Origin: Rufibacter glacialis
Lineage (GTDB): Bacteria; Bacteroidota; Bacteroidia; Cytophagales; Hymenobacteraceae
Direction of reading: 5' to 3'
Assembly (NCBI RefSeq): GCF_008271745.1
Contig: NZ_VKKZ01000021.1
Coordinates: forward strand, 62,001-126,000
Length of the DNA: 64,000 nucleotides
Part shown: one piece after another, positions 32,870 through 41,767 of the stretch
Layout: the number at the start of each line of letters is the position of its first letter
Position numbering within the stretch: the stretch's first letter is position 1
Notes under the pieces: model-generated
Told to the model about the DNA's origin: nothing
Database searches by the model: none
The model's input: the letters and a program-made list of their open reading frames with translations, nothing else
Position numbers and translations under genes: made by a program

Positions 32870-33433
32870 ATGAAAAGAAGCAGGTTTTTAAGTATCCTTC
32901 TGGCATCGGCTCCCCTTCTATCTTTCACCCCTTTTTGGCAAATCAGCCCTAAAACGCGGAAAGGCTTTAAAGTAGCCTCGGGCGAGGGAAGGTACCACGG
33001 GCACCTCACCTTGAAAGGCGTGAATGCCAATGTACTGGATGTAAAGGTATCTGGCAAGGACACCCACGGTGCGCTGGCCATTTTTGAACAGACCAGCCTT
33101 TCTCCGGGTAGGGGAACGCCGGTGCACGTGCACCCCCTGCAGGACGAGATTTTTCAGGTGCTGCAAGGGGAATACCGGTTTCTGGTAGGGCAGGAAAAAT
33201 TCAGGTTAACGGCCGGGGAAAGCATTTTCCTGCCCCGCCAAGTACCCCACGCCTGGACACAGGTAAGCCCCACCGGCAAGATGACCGTGATGCTGCAGCC
33301 CGCCGGCAAGCTGGAAGAATTCTTTGTGGCCATGTCTGCCTTGAAGGAAGAGCCCACCCAGGTGCAGATCGCGAAGCTTTTCAAAGACCATCATGAGATG
33401 GAGGTGGTAGGCCCACCTCTGGCCGTGGACTAA
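32870..33433 (+). CDS. Secreted cupin domain protein
   Basis: 187 residues. The N-terminus MKRSRFLSILLASAPLLSFT looks like a signal peptide. A single double-stranded beta-helix follows, with GRGTPVHVHPLQDEIFQVLQ (cupin motif 1: two His and a Glu as metal ligands) and AGESIFLPRQVPHAWTQVSP (motif 2, His). Proteins of this form are annotated as quercetin-dioxygenase-like cupins, usually without a proven substrate. It stands alone between the mazEF promoter and the S9 peptidase. Activity as a dioxygenase is possible; a pure binding role cannot be excluded. Confidence 0.82.
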   Translation: MKRSRFLSILLASAPLLSFTPFWQISPKTRKGFKVASGEGRYHGHLTLKGVNANVLDVKVSGKDTHGALAIFEQTSLSPGRGTPVHVHPLQDEIFQVLQGEYRFLVGQEKFRLTAGESIFLPRQVPHAWTQVSPTGKMTVMLQPAGKLEEFFVAMSALKEEPTQVQIAKLFKDHHEMEVVGPPLAVD

Positions 33434-33555
33434 GGTCTGCGCTTCCCTCCCTTCAGCCGTCTTTTGGTTTACTGGTTCCCATCACGCTATCATAGCCGCT
33501 ACTCCCCCAGGCAGATTCACTTTCAGGCTTTCAATTCACCTAACCCAATAAAACC

Positions 33556-35592
33556 ATGTTTAAAACTACCCGCTTACTTTTGGTATTCGCCCTGCTGCTG
33601 GGGTCGTCGCCCTTGGTGGCGCAGACGAACCAGTTGCCCGCGCTCATTGACCGGGAAATCTTCTTCGGGGACCCGGAAATCGTTAATGCGCAGATCTCGC
33701 CCGATGGCTCCTTTATCGCCTTCATCAAACCCTACAAAGGCACGCGCAACATCTGGGTAAAGAAGCGCGAAGAACCCTTTACGGCCGGGAAGCCCATGAC
33801 CGCCGATACCACCCGCCCCATCGCTACCTACTCCTGGTCTGAAGACGGGAAAACCCTGCTGTACGTGCAGGACAAAGGCGGCAATGAGAACTTCCATCTC
33901 TATGCGGTGCAGCCCAGCCAAAAACTAACTTCCGGGCAGGAGGTTCCCGCGGCCCGCAACCTGACCAACGTGCCCAACACCCGGGTAATGTTGTACCACA
34001 TGTCAGAGTCAGAACCCAACATCTTGTATGTAGGGCTGAACGACCGCGACAAGGCCTGGCATGACCTGTACCGCCTAGACCTGACCACCGGCGAAAAGAC
34101 GCTGGTACGGCAGAACACCGACCGCATCACGGGCTGGACTTTCGACTGGAACGATAAACTACGCCTGGCCACCCGCTCCAAGCCAGACGGTAGCGCGGAG
34201 ATCCTGCGCGTAGAGGACAAAGAACTGAAGCCTATTTACAGCACCACCGTTTTTGAGACGAGCGTTCCGGTAGGGTTCCACAAAGACAACCAGCGTTTCT
34301 ACCTCAAAACCGATAAAGGCTCCCGCAACCTGCAACAACTGGTGTTGATAGACCCCGTCACCCTCAAAGAAGAACTGGTAGAAACAGACCCTAAAAACCG
34401 GGTAGACGTGGGCCAGGTACTTCTTTCAGAAGTGACCCATGCCCCTATTGCTATCACGTACCAAGACGACAAAATGCGCCGTACCTGGAAAGACAAAACT
34501 TATGAAAAAGACTTCAGTGTGGTAGAGAAGAAGTTTCCGGGCCAAATGGTTCTCCTTGGTTCTTCCACTAAGGATGAGCAGTACTGGATGGTGAACATTC
34601 TAAGCGATGTGAACCCCGGGGAAGTACACCTGTTTGACCGCAAAACTAAACAGTTAACGTTTCAATACCGGCCGCGGCCGAAATTACCGGTGAAGGATCT
34701 GGCTCCTATGCAGGTTATCCGGTACAAGTCATCTGACGGCCTGGAGATACCCGCCTACCTTACCTTGCCTAAGAACTCCACCGGGAAGAACCTGCCTTTG
34801 ATAGTGGTTCCGCACGGTGGCCCCTGGGCCCGCGACTTGTGGGGCTACAACAGCTACCACCAATTCCTGGCCAACCGCGGGTATGCAGTGCTCTCGCCCA
34901 ACTTCAGAGGTTCTACCGGGTACGGGAAAGAATTCCTGAACGCCGGAAACAAAGAGTGGGGCCAGAAAATGCAGGATGATATTACCTGGGGCGTGAAACA
35001 TCTCATTGCGCAAGGCACCATTGACCCTAAACGGGTAGGCATCATGGGCATCTCGTACGGCGGCTACGCTACCCTGGCCGGGCTGGCCTTCACCCCTGAG
35101 GTGTATGCCGCCGGCGTTTCCATTGTGGGCCCGTCTAACCTGCACACCCTGCTGGGCACCATTCCGCCGTACTGGGAATCTATCCGGAAGGTGTTCTCAG
35201 AACGCATGGGTGACCTGGATACCCCCGAAGGCAAAGAACAGCTCGCCCGCCAATCGCCGCTGAACTCCGCAGACAAGATCAAAGCCCCGTTGATGGTAGT
35301 GCAGGGCGCCAATGACCCACGGGTAAACAAGGCCGAATCTGACCAGATTGTCATCGCCCTCCGTACCCGTGGCTTTCCAGTGGAATACATAGTGGCCCCA
35401 GACGAAGGCCACGGTTTTGCCCGCCCCGTGAACAACATGGCCATGCTGGCCGCGGCCGAGAAATTCCTGGCCAAGCACCTAGGCGGCCGTTACCAGGAAT
35501 CGATGTCTCCGGCAGTTGCCACGCGGTTGAAGGAAATCACCGTTGACGTGAACAGCGTCACCTTGGCTCCGCCTAAAACGGCTGAAAAGTAA
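33556..35592 (+). CDS. S9 family prolyl oligopeptidase-type peptidase
   Basis: 678 residues with a signal peptide (FKTTRLLLVFALLLGSSPLV). The first 400 residues are a beta-propeller (SPDGSFIAFIKPYKGTRNIW is a typical blade). The alpha/beta hydrolase domain has GISYGGYATLAG with Ser500, GANDPRVNKAES with Asp587 and DEGHGFARP with His619. The enzyme probably cuts peptides or removes N-terminal dipeptides in the periplasm. It carries its own terminator at 35685-35720. No particular partner in the neighbourhood. Confidence 0.93.
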   Translation: MFKTTRLLLVFALLLGSSPLVAQTNQLPALIDREIFFGDPEIVNAQISPDGSFIAFIKPYKGTRNIWVKKREEPFTAGKPMTADTTRPIATYSWSEDGKTLLYVQDKGGNENFHLYAVQPSQKLTSGQEVPAARNLTNVPNTRVMLYHMSESEPNILYVGLNDRDKAWHDLYRLDLTTGEKTLVRQNTDRITGWTFDWNDKLRLATRSKPDGSAEILRVEDKELKPIYSTTVFETSVPVGFHKDNQRFYLKTDKGSRNLQQLVLIDPVTLKEELVETDPKNRVDVGQVLLSEVTHAPIAITYQDDKMRRTWKDKTYEKDFSVVEKKFPGQMVLLGSSTKDEQYWMVNILSDVNPGEVHLFDRKTKQLTFQYRPRPKLPVKDLAPMQVIRYKSSDGLEIPAYLTLPKNSTGKNLPLIVVPHGGPWARDLWGYNSYHQFLANRGYAVLSPNFRGSTGYGKEFLNAGNKEWGQKMQDDITWGVKHLIAQGTIDPKRVGIMGISYGGYATLAGLAFTPEVYAAGVSIVGPSNLHTLLGTIPPYWESIRKVFSERMGDLDTPEGKEQLARQSPLNSADKIKAPLMVVQGANDPRVNKAESDQIVIALRTRGFPVEYIVAPDEGHGFARPVNNMAMLAAAEKFLAKHLGGRYQESMSPAVATRLKEITVDVNSVTLAPPKTAEK

Positions 35593-35684
35593 GCCGCTAC
35601 CTACTTTCATTTATTCCGGCATCAGTTTTCTTCTTGCCGAAGGAGGCTTGGATATACCCGAAGTTGGTTTCAAACTGTTTTTGC

Positions 35685-35720
35685 AAAAAGAGCTCAGAAA
35701 GGCATTTCTGGGCTCTTTTT
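35685..35720 (+). terminator. Intrinsic terminator of the S9 peptidase gene
   Basis: AAAGAGCTCAGAAA / TTTCTGGGCTCTTT with a four-base loop, then TTTTTG. About 90 bases downstream of the stop. Confidence 0.8.
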
Positions 35721-35763
35721 GTTTGGTAGAAAATAAGGGAAAATCCATCACGTTAGTCCGGCC

Positions 35764-36026
35764 ATCAAAAGACATTACCCAAAGTTATAGAAAGGGTTTT
35801 GGCCGCTCCAACCTGCTTCTATATGCGGATGCTTTACCAAGCTTTTCAAAATAGTGAGACACTGTCCCACCAATTGGGAAGGGGCCACTAGGATGAAATC
35901 CTGAAAGTGAACAATGACCTTGAAATCAGCTTTTATGCCAAGCAATGCGAAAAAGAAAACTGGAGGGTGCGCGAGCTGAAACGGCAGATGAAAAGCATGC
36001 TGTTTCACCGGTTCTCACTCCTTTGA
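35764..36026 (+). pseudogene. Remnant of a YhcG-type (DUF1016) PDDEXK nuclease gene
   Basis: Fragments of the DUF1016 N-terminal domain are spread over two frames. The first frame reads SKDITQSYRKGFGRSNLL up to about 35820. After a one-base shift a second frame reads MRMLYQAFQNSETLSHQLGR, then hits TAG at about 35892, and continues in the same frame with KVNNDLEISFYAKQCEKENW and RVRELKRQMKSMLFHRFSLL before a TGA at 36024-36026. The blocks KGFGRSNL, LSHQL and WxVRELKRQMxSMLFxR are the core of this family, which includes YhcG proteins often found near restriction systems. The catalytic C-terminal half is missing. One frameshift, one nonsense codon and a truncation make it a dead relic. Confidence 0.8.
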
Positions 36027-36154
36027 TATTTGATTGTATATCCTATGAATGTTGAATTACCTCCAATGCCCCTTTTCATCTACATCATCCAATACATCTA
36101 TACCACGCTCACCAAAGAGGGCAAAGTTTAATCTAACAAGTCATCAAGCTAAAG

Positions 36155-36209
36155 TAGCCTTAAGAAAAGTAGCGCTGATCACATCAAGACGCTAATTTTC
36201 TTAAGGCTA
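36155..36209. repeat. 20-bp inverted repeat
   Basis: TAGCCTTAAGAAAAGTAGCG and CGCTAATTTTCTTAAGGCTA are complementary except at one position, with a 15-base loop. It lies just after the YhcG remnant, in an AT-rich spacer without another gene (36027-36298). Confidence 0.8.
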
Positions 36210-36298
36210 AATAGGGGTTATTACAGAGCGGATTTATGCATCATTTCCTCATATTTACTAAAAACAGGCCCCGAACACCATCTACCTTTCTCAACCGC

Positions 36299-36335
36299 AA
36301 ATCGCCTCACCAGTACTCCTGATGAGGCGATTTTT
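36299..36335 (+). terminator. Intrinsic terminator-like hairpin
   Basis: AAATCGCCTCA / TGAGGCGATTT stem followed by TTTGC on the plus strand. It lies 35 bases past the stop of the convergent SDR gene and may serve both directions, though the minus side has a weaker T-tract. Confidence 0.6.
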
Positions 36336-36368
36336 GCTTCTTTCATAAAATAAGCCTAAAAACAGACC

Positions 36369-37169
36369 TCAGCCGTTATCCACAAAACCGGGATACAGGG
36401 TCATGCCGCCGTCTACGTAGATGGTGGTGCCGGTGATGTAGTCGCTCTCGGGTGAGGCCAGCCAAGTGGCTACCTTGGCCACGTCCTCAGGCAGACCGAT
36501 GCGCTGGTAGGGAATAAGCTTCATGAGCTCTTTCTTCTTTTCCTCGTCCTGCCACACATCGGCGTTAATGTCCGTGGCGATGGCGCCTGGCGAGATGCCG
36601 TTCACGCGTATCTTTTTAGGGGCAACTTCCAGGGCCAGTGATTTTAGGAGCATAAGAATACCGCCTTTAGACGAGGCGTAGTTCACGTGCCCGGCCCAGG
36701 GAATGATGTCATGCACCGAGCTCATGAAGATGATGTTGCCTTTGGCTTTTCCTTCGGGCCCCACCTCACTTTTCTTATCGAAGATCTTGATGGCTTCACG
36801 GGCGCACAGGAAATAGCCGGTGAGGTTGGTGGTCATGACCTTGTTCCACTGCTCCAGCGTCATCTCAGAGAAGGCACTGTCTTTCTGGATACCCGCGTTG
36901 CTCACCAGCACATCTACGGTGCCAAAAGCGTCCAGGGCTTCCTGGAACAGGCGGGCAACGTCTTCTTCCTTGCCCACATCGGCTTGGCAGAGAATGCCTT
37001 TGCCGCCGCCCTGTTCTACCTGCTTCAGGGTATCGCGGGCGCTTTCTTCATCGCCGTGGTAATTGATGATGACGTTGGCGCCCTGCCGCCCGAAGGCGAT
37101 GGCGATTCCTTGCCCAATGCCTGAACTGGCGCCGGTCACTAATACGGTTTGTGCGGTCTGTTTTGCCAT
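36369..37169 (-). CDS. SDR family oxidoreductase (glucose 1-dehydrogenase-like)
   Basis: 266 residues, classical short-chain dehydrogenase. Cofactor motif TGASSGIG at residues 12-19, NNAG equivalent SNAGIQ at 90-95, catalytic Ser151, Tyr164 and Lys168 (VNYASSKGG), and the C-terminal GTTIYVDGGMTLYPGF. It reduces or oxidises a sugar or polyol with NAD(P). The GH15 gene lies 30 bases upstream on the same strand, so the two are likely one transcript; this SDR-GH15 pair is widespread in bacteria and suggests a shared role in glucose/trehalose handling under stress. Confidence 0.92.
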   Translation of the reverse strand: MAKQTAQTVLVTGASSGIGQGIAIAFGRQGANVIINYHGDEESARDTLKQVEQGGGKGILCQADVGKEEDVARLFQEALDAFGTVDVLVSNAGIQKDSAFSEMTLEQWNKVMTTNLTGYFLCAREAIKIFDKKSEVGPEGKAKGNIIFMSSVHDIIPWAGHVNYASSKGGILMLLKSLALEVAPKKIRVNGISPGAIATDINADVWQDEEKKKELMKLIPYQRIGLPEDVAKVATWLASPESDYITGTTIYVDGGMTLYPGFVDNG

Positions 37170-37199
37170 GGTTTTCTTATTTACAGTGAAGAAACGCGC

Positions 37200-39008
37200 T
37201 TAAGCATTTCGTTTATTTAACTGCCGGTCCAGGTTATAGGCGGCACTGATCAACCCCAGGTGGGTGAACGCCTGCGGGAAGTTACCCAGGTGCTCGCCCT
37301 GGAAACCCAGTTGCTCGGCGTACAAGCCCAGGTGGTTCGCGTAACCCAGCATTTTCTCGAAGTAAAACCGGGCCTTCTCCACCTGCCCTGAGCGCGACAA
37401 GCATTCTACGTACCAGAAGGAGCACATGGAGAAGGTGCCTTCGTGGCTTACGAACCCGTCTGGGGCGGCCAGGTCTTGTCGGTAGCGGTACACCAGCGAG
37501 TCTGACACCAGTTCCTCTTCAATGCGTTTGAGCGTGGAAAGCCACCGCGGGTCTTTGGGGCTGATAAACCGCACCAGCGGCATGAGCAGCGTGGCCGCAT
37601 CAACGGTCTGGGCGCCGGGGTACTGCATGAACGCCTGTTTCTCCTCGTCCCAGAAATCGGTGAAGATGCTGTTGAAGATCTTGTCGCGCTGGGTGCGCCA
37701 TTCCTCTTTCAAGGGGAAAGACCGGCTGGTGCCAATCCTGATAGCCCGGTCAAAGGCCACCCAGCAGAGCAGCCTGGAGTACAGGAAATTCTTCCGGCCA
37801 CCCCGTACCTCCCAGATGCCCTCGTCGGGCTGGTTCCAGTTGAGGGTGAGCCAGTCCAGGTGTTTCTCCAGGCTTTTCCAGAAATCATACGAAATCGGGT
37901 CACCGTATTTGTCTGAGAGGTACACAGAATCCATGAGTTCGCCATAGATGTCCAGCTGCAACTGGCCGTAGGCATCGTTCCCAATCCTGACGGGCGAAGA
38001 TTGCTTGTACCCTTCAAAGTGGTCCAGTTCTTTTTCCTCCAGTTGCCGGTGCCCATCCAGGGAATACATAATGCCCAGCCGGTCCTGTCCTTTGATGTCC
38101 TGGCAGACGGCCTCCACCCAATGCATGAAATGGCCGGCTTCTTTGGTGTAGCCCAGCCTGATCAAGGCATACATGGAGAAAGAGGCGTCTCTGATCCAGG
38201 TGAAACGGTAATCAAAGTTTCGGCCTCCGCCGATGCTCTCCGGCAGGCTAAACGTAGGAGAAGCCACAATGGAGCCGTGCTGGTGCGAGATCAACAGCTT
38301 CAAGACCAGCGCCGATCGATTGACCGTGTCGCGCCACCGGCCGGTATAGGTAGATTGGCTTACCCAGTTCTGCCAGTAGTTCACGGTCTCAAACAGACTC
38401 TTCGTCACGAAAGCCTCAAAGTCTTCGCCTTTGGGGTGCTCCTGGCCTACGTGCTCTAAAATGAAGTCAGCGGTTTGGGTGGGCCCTAAGGTGAACTCTG
38501 CCACCACATCTGTGCCGGTCACCTGCAACGGCACCGAACTCAGCAGGCGCAGAACGATGGAACCGCCCTCTTGGCAGGAGAAAAGCACTTCGTTCTCTGA
38601 CACCCGCTCTACGGTATGCTCGCTGCGGCCATAGTTGAACCGGGGCCTGCACTGCATCTGGTATTTCACCTCGCCCCTGATGGTGGTCACCCGCCGCACC
38701 AATTCCTTGCCGCTGAACAGTTCCTCCACGGGCATAAAGTCGGTGATTTCCCCTACCCCTTCCGCCGACAGGAAGCGGGTCAGCAACACGTTGGTTTCTG
38801 GCAGGTACAGCTGCTTTGTTTTCCTTTCCTTGAAAAGAGGCTCTATCAGAAAACTGCCGCCTTTTTCGGCATCCAGCAGGGCCGCGAAGATGCTGGGCGA
38901 ATCAAAGTTGGGGAAACACATGAAATCAATAGACCCGTTCAGCCCCACCAAGGCCACGGTGTTCAAGTCCCCTATGATTCCGTAATTCTCTATGGGCTGG
39001 TAAGGCAT
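37200..39008 (-). CDS. Glycoside hydrolase family 15 protein (glucoamylase/trehalase-like)
   Basis: About 602 residues from the ATG at 39008 (MPYQPIENYGIIGDLNTVAL), the position used by homologues; an earlier in-frame ATG would add 17 residues. The N-terminal beta-sandwich contains NGSIDFMCFPNFDSPSIFAA. The (alpha/alpha)6 barrel has RNFDYRFTWIRDASFSMYAL, the strong GH15 signature with its Arg-Asp pair, and the second acidic region near EGTFSMCSFWYVECLSRSGQ. No signal peptide, so it acts in the cytoplasm, consistent with trehalase-type members. It is followed directly by the SDR gene. Confidence 0.92.
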   Translation of the reverse strand: MPYQPIENYGIIGDLNTVALVGLNGSIDFMCFPNFDSPSIFAALLDAEKGGSFLIEPLFKERKTKQLYLPETNVLLTRFLSAEGVGEITDFMPVEELFSGKELVRRVTTIRGEVKYQMQCRPRFNYGRSEHTVERVSENEVLFSCQEGGSIVLRLLSSVPLQVTGTDVVAEFTLGPTQTADFILEHVGQEHPKGEDFEAFVTKSLFETVNYWQNWVSQSTYTGRWRDTVNRSALVLKLLISHQHGSIVASPTFSLPESIGGGRNFDYRFTWIRDASFSMYALIRLGYTKEAGHFMHWVEAVCQDIKGQDRLGIMYSLDGHRQLEEKELDHFEGYKQSSPVRIGNDAYGQLQLDIYGELMDSVYLSDKYGDPISYDFWKSLEKHLDWLTLNWNQPDEGIWEVRGGRKNFLYSRLLCWVAFDRAIRIGTSRSFPLKEEWRTQRDKIFNSIFTDFWDEEKQAFMQYPGAQTVDAATLLMPLVRFISPKDPRWLSTLKRIEEELVSDSLVYRYRQDLAAPDGFVSHEGTFSMCSFWYVECLSRSGQVEKARFYFEKMLGYANHLGLYAEQLGFQGEHLGNFPQAFTHLGLISAAYNLDRQLNKRNA

Positions 39009-39220
39009 GTGCGCTTGCTTTGGACGTAAAGGAGGTGAGGCAGCCAGCCGAAGCTGCACCCGGAGAAGCTATTTCTTCTCCTCCGGCTGCCGCACCTTCC
39101 CTTAAATACTACCAATGCCCCGTAAGTGTTCTATTCTGTAACTACCCTTTGCAGGATAACCCCTGGCACAGCACTACCGTTAGTACGTATTTTAGAACTA
39201 TTCCTAACGTCTAATGAGAT

Positions 39221-40027
39221 ATGCGTATGAGATACCCTAGCCTGTTGGCCTGTTTCGTTTTTTTCCTGACCCTGCAGCAGGCCTGCGCCCAGCGGGCCGG
39301 AACCGCGCAGAAAGAAAGAGCGCCCATCACCATCGCGGAGAACATGAAATCAGCGAAGTGGCGCAAAACCAACCACATTGTCAACCGTGACTCGGCCTTC
39401 GCCAACCCGTACTACGCCCTCCAGAAACTGAAGGGCGGCAATACACGCTTTCAGATGAGCCACAGCATTCACCCGCGCCAAGACCCGGCTCTGATCAAAA
39501 GCCTCTCTGAGGGGCAGGCCCCGTTTGCCACCATTGTGGGCTGCTCAGACTCCCGGGTTTCCGGCGAGATTCTGTTTGACCAGGGCTTTGGTGATTTGTT
39601 TGTGGCCCGTACCGCCGGCCAGGTAATGGCCGAGGCAACCTACGCCACCATTGAATATTCTTACCTGAACCTGGGCACCAAGTTGGTGGTGGTGCTGGGC
39701 CACAGCGGCTGTGGGGCCGTGGGTGCCGCCCTGAAAAGACCCGAGAACCCACCCGGGCACATTGTCACGCTCATCAACTCCATCAAGCCCGCCGCCCTGG
39801 CCGCCGGCACGAACAACCTTGACCAGGCCGTAAAGCTGAACGTCATCAACCAGGTGAACGAACTGCGCCAGCTGGAGTCGGTGCTGAGCCGGGCGTACCA
39901 GAGAGGCGATCTGCTGATTGTGGGCGCCGTGTATAACCTTGGTACGGGCAAGGTGGAGTTCCTGGAGGAAACCATGCAGAACCTGCCCGCCACCCGGTAC
40001 GCCAAGAACGACATCACAGGCTTGTAG
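39221..40027 (+). CDS. Exported beta-class carbonic anhydrase
   Basis: 268 residues. The zinc ligands are VGCSDSRVSGE (Cys108, with Asp110 and Arg112 as the catalytic dyad), VLGHSGCGAVG (His161 and Cys164). It interconverts CO2 and bicarbonate. The first 24 residues (RYPSLLACFVFFLTLQQACA) form a signal peptide, and an additional 45-residue segment precedes the catalytic core, so this is a periplasmic enzyme, unlike most cytoplasmic beta-type members. It is a single gene with its own terminator. Start at 39221 or six bases later are both possible. Confidence 0.92.
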   Translation: MRMRYPSLLACFVFFLTLQQACAQRAGTAQKERAPITIAENMKSAKWRKTNHIVNRDSAFANPYYALQKLKGGNTRFQMSHSIHPRQDPALIKSLSEGQAPFATIVGCSDSRVSGEILFDQGFGDLFVARTAGQVMAEATYATIEYSYLNLGTKLVVVLGHSGCGAVGAALKRPENPPGHIVTLINSIKPAALAAGTNNLDQAVKLNVINQVNELRQLESVLSRAYQRGDLLIVGAVYNLGTGKVEFLEETMQNLPATRYAKNDITGL

Positions 40028-40102
40028 GCCACCCTGTCTCTCCTCTGGTAGAGGTGTCTTGCCTCCGAAAAAATATACTTGCTTTTTTGACCTGAATTCT
40101 GA

Positions 40103-40145
40103 AAAACAGCCCGGAAACCTGGAAGTCTCCGGGCTGTTTTTTTTG
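40103..40145 (+). terminator. Intrinsic terminator of the carbonic anhydrase gene
   Basis: AAACAGCCCGGA / TCCGGGCTGTTT stem and an eight-base T-run. Confidence 0.9.
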
Positions 40146-40219
40146 TCCTGCGGGCGATGACGGGCTGCCCTTTCCTCTAACAGCAGAAAGAAGCAAGAAT
40201 CAGATAGCTGCCCCAATGC

Positions 40220-41392
40220 TCACGGCAAGTCTGGGGCCAGGCAAGCTGCCACCAGCGCCTGGTACATGCGCAGGCCGTGCGGGATAAGCTGATCTGGGAA
40301 ATCATAGGCCGGGTGGTGGAGGTTGGGTTGTTGTTCTCCCGCGCCCAGGCCAAAGAATCCTATCTTGGCTATTTGGGCATAACGCCCGAAGTCCTCTGAC
40401 CACCGGAACGGTTCTTTGGGAAGGGCAACGTCTACCCCTGCTTCCTGGGCCACGGTCTGGAGCAGGGCAAAGGCCTCCGGGTGGTTCTCCGTGGCCGAGA
40501 ATACTTCTTCATAGCTGATCTGCACCCCCAGACCGGCCGCCTGGGCCTCTTGCCGCACTACCTGTTCAGTGGTGGCTATCAACTGCTGCATGTCCGTTTC
40601 CTGGAAGGCCCTGAGCGTAGCCTGTACCACGGCCATGCCCGGGGTGATACTGAAGCTGGGTTCACCAAGCCGCGCGTGAGTGAGCGTGAGCAGGACCAGT
40701 TGCCGGGCAGCCAGGCGTTGGGGAATCTGCGGCAGTTCCTGGAGCAGGCGTGCCACGCAGGCGGCGGGGGAGTGTGCTTTCTCAGGCTCAGCGGCGTGCG
40801 AGGTTCTGCCTTCCAGGGTAATGCGCATTCCTCGGGAGGCGGCACAAAACCCTCCCTCGCGCAACACCACCTGCCCCTCCGGAAAGCCCGGCAGGTTGTG
40901 CAACCCAAAAATATAATCTGGTTTCAGGTTGGTGAAACGGGGGTCTTGCAGCAAGGCGGCGGCTCCTTCACCGGTTTCCTCGGCGGGCTGGAACAGCAAG
41001 CCTACTTTACCCCGGGCTGGTGGGTTCTCCTGTAAAAAAGGAGCCAACCCGGCCACCATGGTGGCATGGCCGTCATGCCCGCACTTATGGGAAACCCCGG
41101 CGTTTCTGGAAAAATAAGGGAAAGCGGAACCGGCCTCCTCTTCGGGAATGGGCAAGGCATCCAGCTCTGCCCGGAACAGGATGGTAGGTCCAGGCTGTCC
41201 GCTGTCCCAGAGGGCTACCAGCCCTGTGCCGCTCCCCAGCCCGCTCAACAGGTCTGATGGCTGGAACGCTTGCAGGTAACGCTGTAAGAAGCGGGCCGTT
41301 TCCTGCTCCTGCCCGGAGAGCTCAGGGTGCTGGTGCAGGTACTTCCGAAGCTGGACAAGGTCATTCAGGGCTGGGGACGGGTCTGGTGGCAT
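40220..41392 (-). CDS. M20 family amidohydrolase (M20D, hippurate hydrolase-like)
   Basis: 390 residues, cytoplasmic. Core motifs are LRKYLHQHPELSGQEQETAR, ILFRAELDALPI and SHKCGHDGHATMVAG (the metal-binding Cys104, His106 and His109 region), then LFQPAEETGEGAAAL with the catalytic Glu pair and FGLHNLPGFPEGQVVLREG. Such enzymes remove acyl groups from amino acids or cleave indole-acetyl and related conjugates. The substrate cannot be derived. It is a single gene on the minus strand, convergent with the carbonic anhydrase. Confidence 0.92.
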   Translation of the reverse strand: MPPDPSPALNDLVQLRKYLHQHPELSGQEQETARFLQRYLQAFQPSDLLSGLGSGTGLVALWDSGQPGPTILFRAELDALPIPEEEAGSAFPYFSRNAGVSHKCGHDGHATMVAGLAPFLQENPPARGKVGLLFQPAEETGEGAAALLQDPRFTNLKPDYIFGLHNLPGFPEGQVVLREGGFCAASRGMRITLEGRTSHAAEPEKAHSPAACVARLLQELPQIPQRLAARQLVLLTLTHARLGEPSFSITPGMAVVQATLRAFQETDMQQLIATTEQVVRQEAQAAGLGVQISYEEVFSATENHPEAFALLQTVAQEAGVDVALPKEPFRWSEDFGRYAQIAKIGFFGLGAGEQQPNLHHPAYDFPDQLIPHGLRMYQALVAACLAPDLP

Positions 41393-41767
41393 AACGGGAA
41401 GATAAACCGTAAGTGTTTCACTGGATAAATGGCTCCGTGAATCTAATCTTTTCCTTCATTATCCCCACCTTTTCTAAGCAGAGCATCCAGAAGAGGGACA
41501 GAACGCGGCAGCTCCCTTCATCAGGCTTTCCCGGCATAGGCCTACTGGCGGCTCCAGAACAGAGAAACCCGGTAATTGGTGAGAGCCCAAAAAAAGACTA
41601 GTTTTTCTTCCTTTTCCCTACCTTCGCCTGCTGGCCACCGTACTTGTCCCTCTAGAAACACATATCATCTGGCGGCAGGGGCATCGCTCCGCCACTTCAT
41701 GCCTGCTGCCTTGCTTTCCAGAGCCACCATGAGAAACAAGGGCAGCCCCTTTTATCTTCATCTTCCC
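41393..41767. other. Intergenic region between divergent genes
   Basis: The M20 amidohydrolase and MATE genes diverge from this spacer. Open frames run into it but show no conserved residues. No hairpin or -7 consensus box stands out. Confidence 0.35.

Noticed and set aside
36045-36131. A 28-codon frame starting ATGAATGTTGAATTACC after the YhcG relic
   Set aside because: Too short, no ribosome site or family resemblance; probably leftover or chance sequence.
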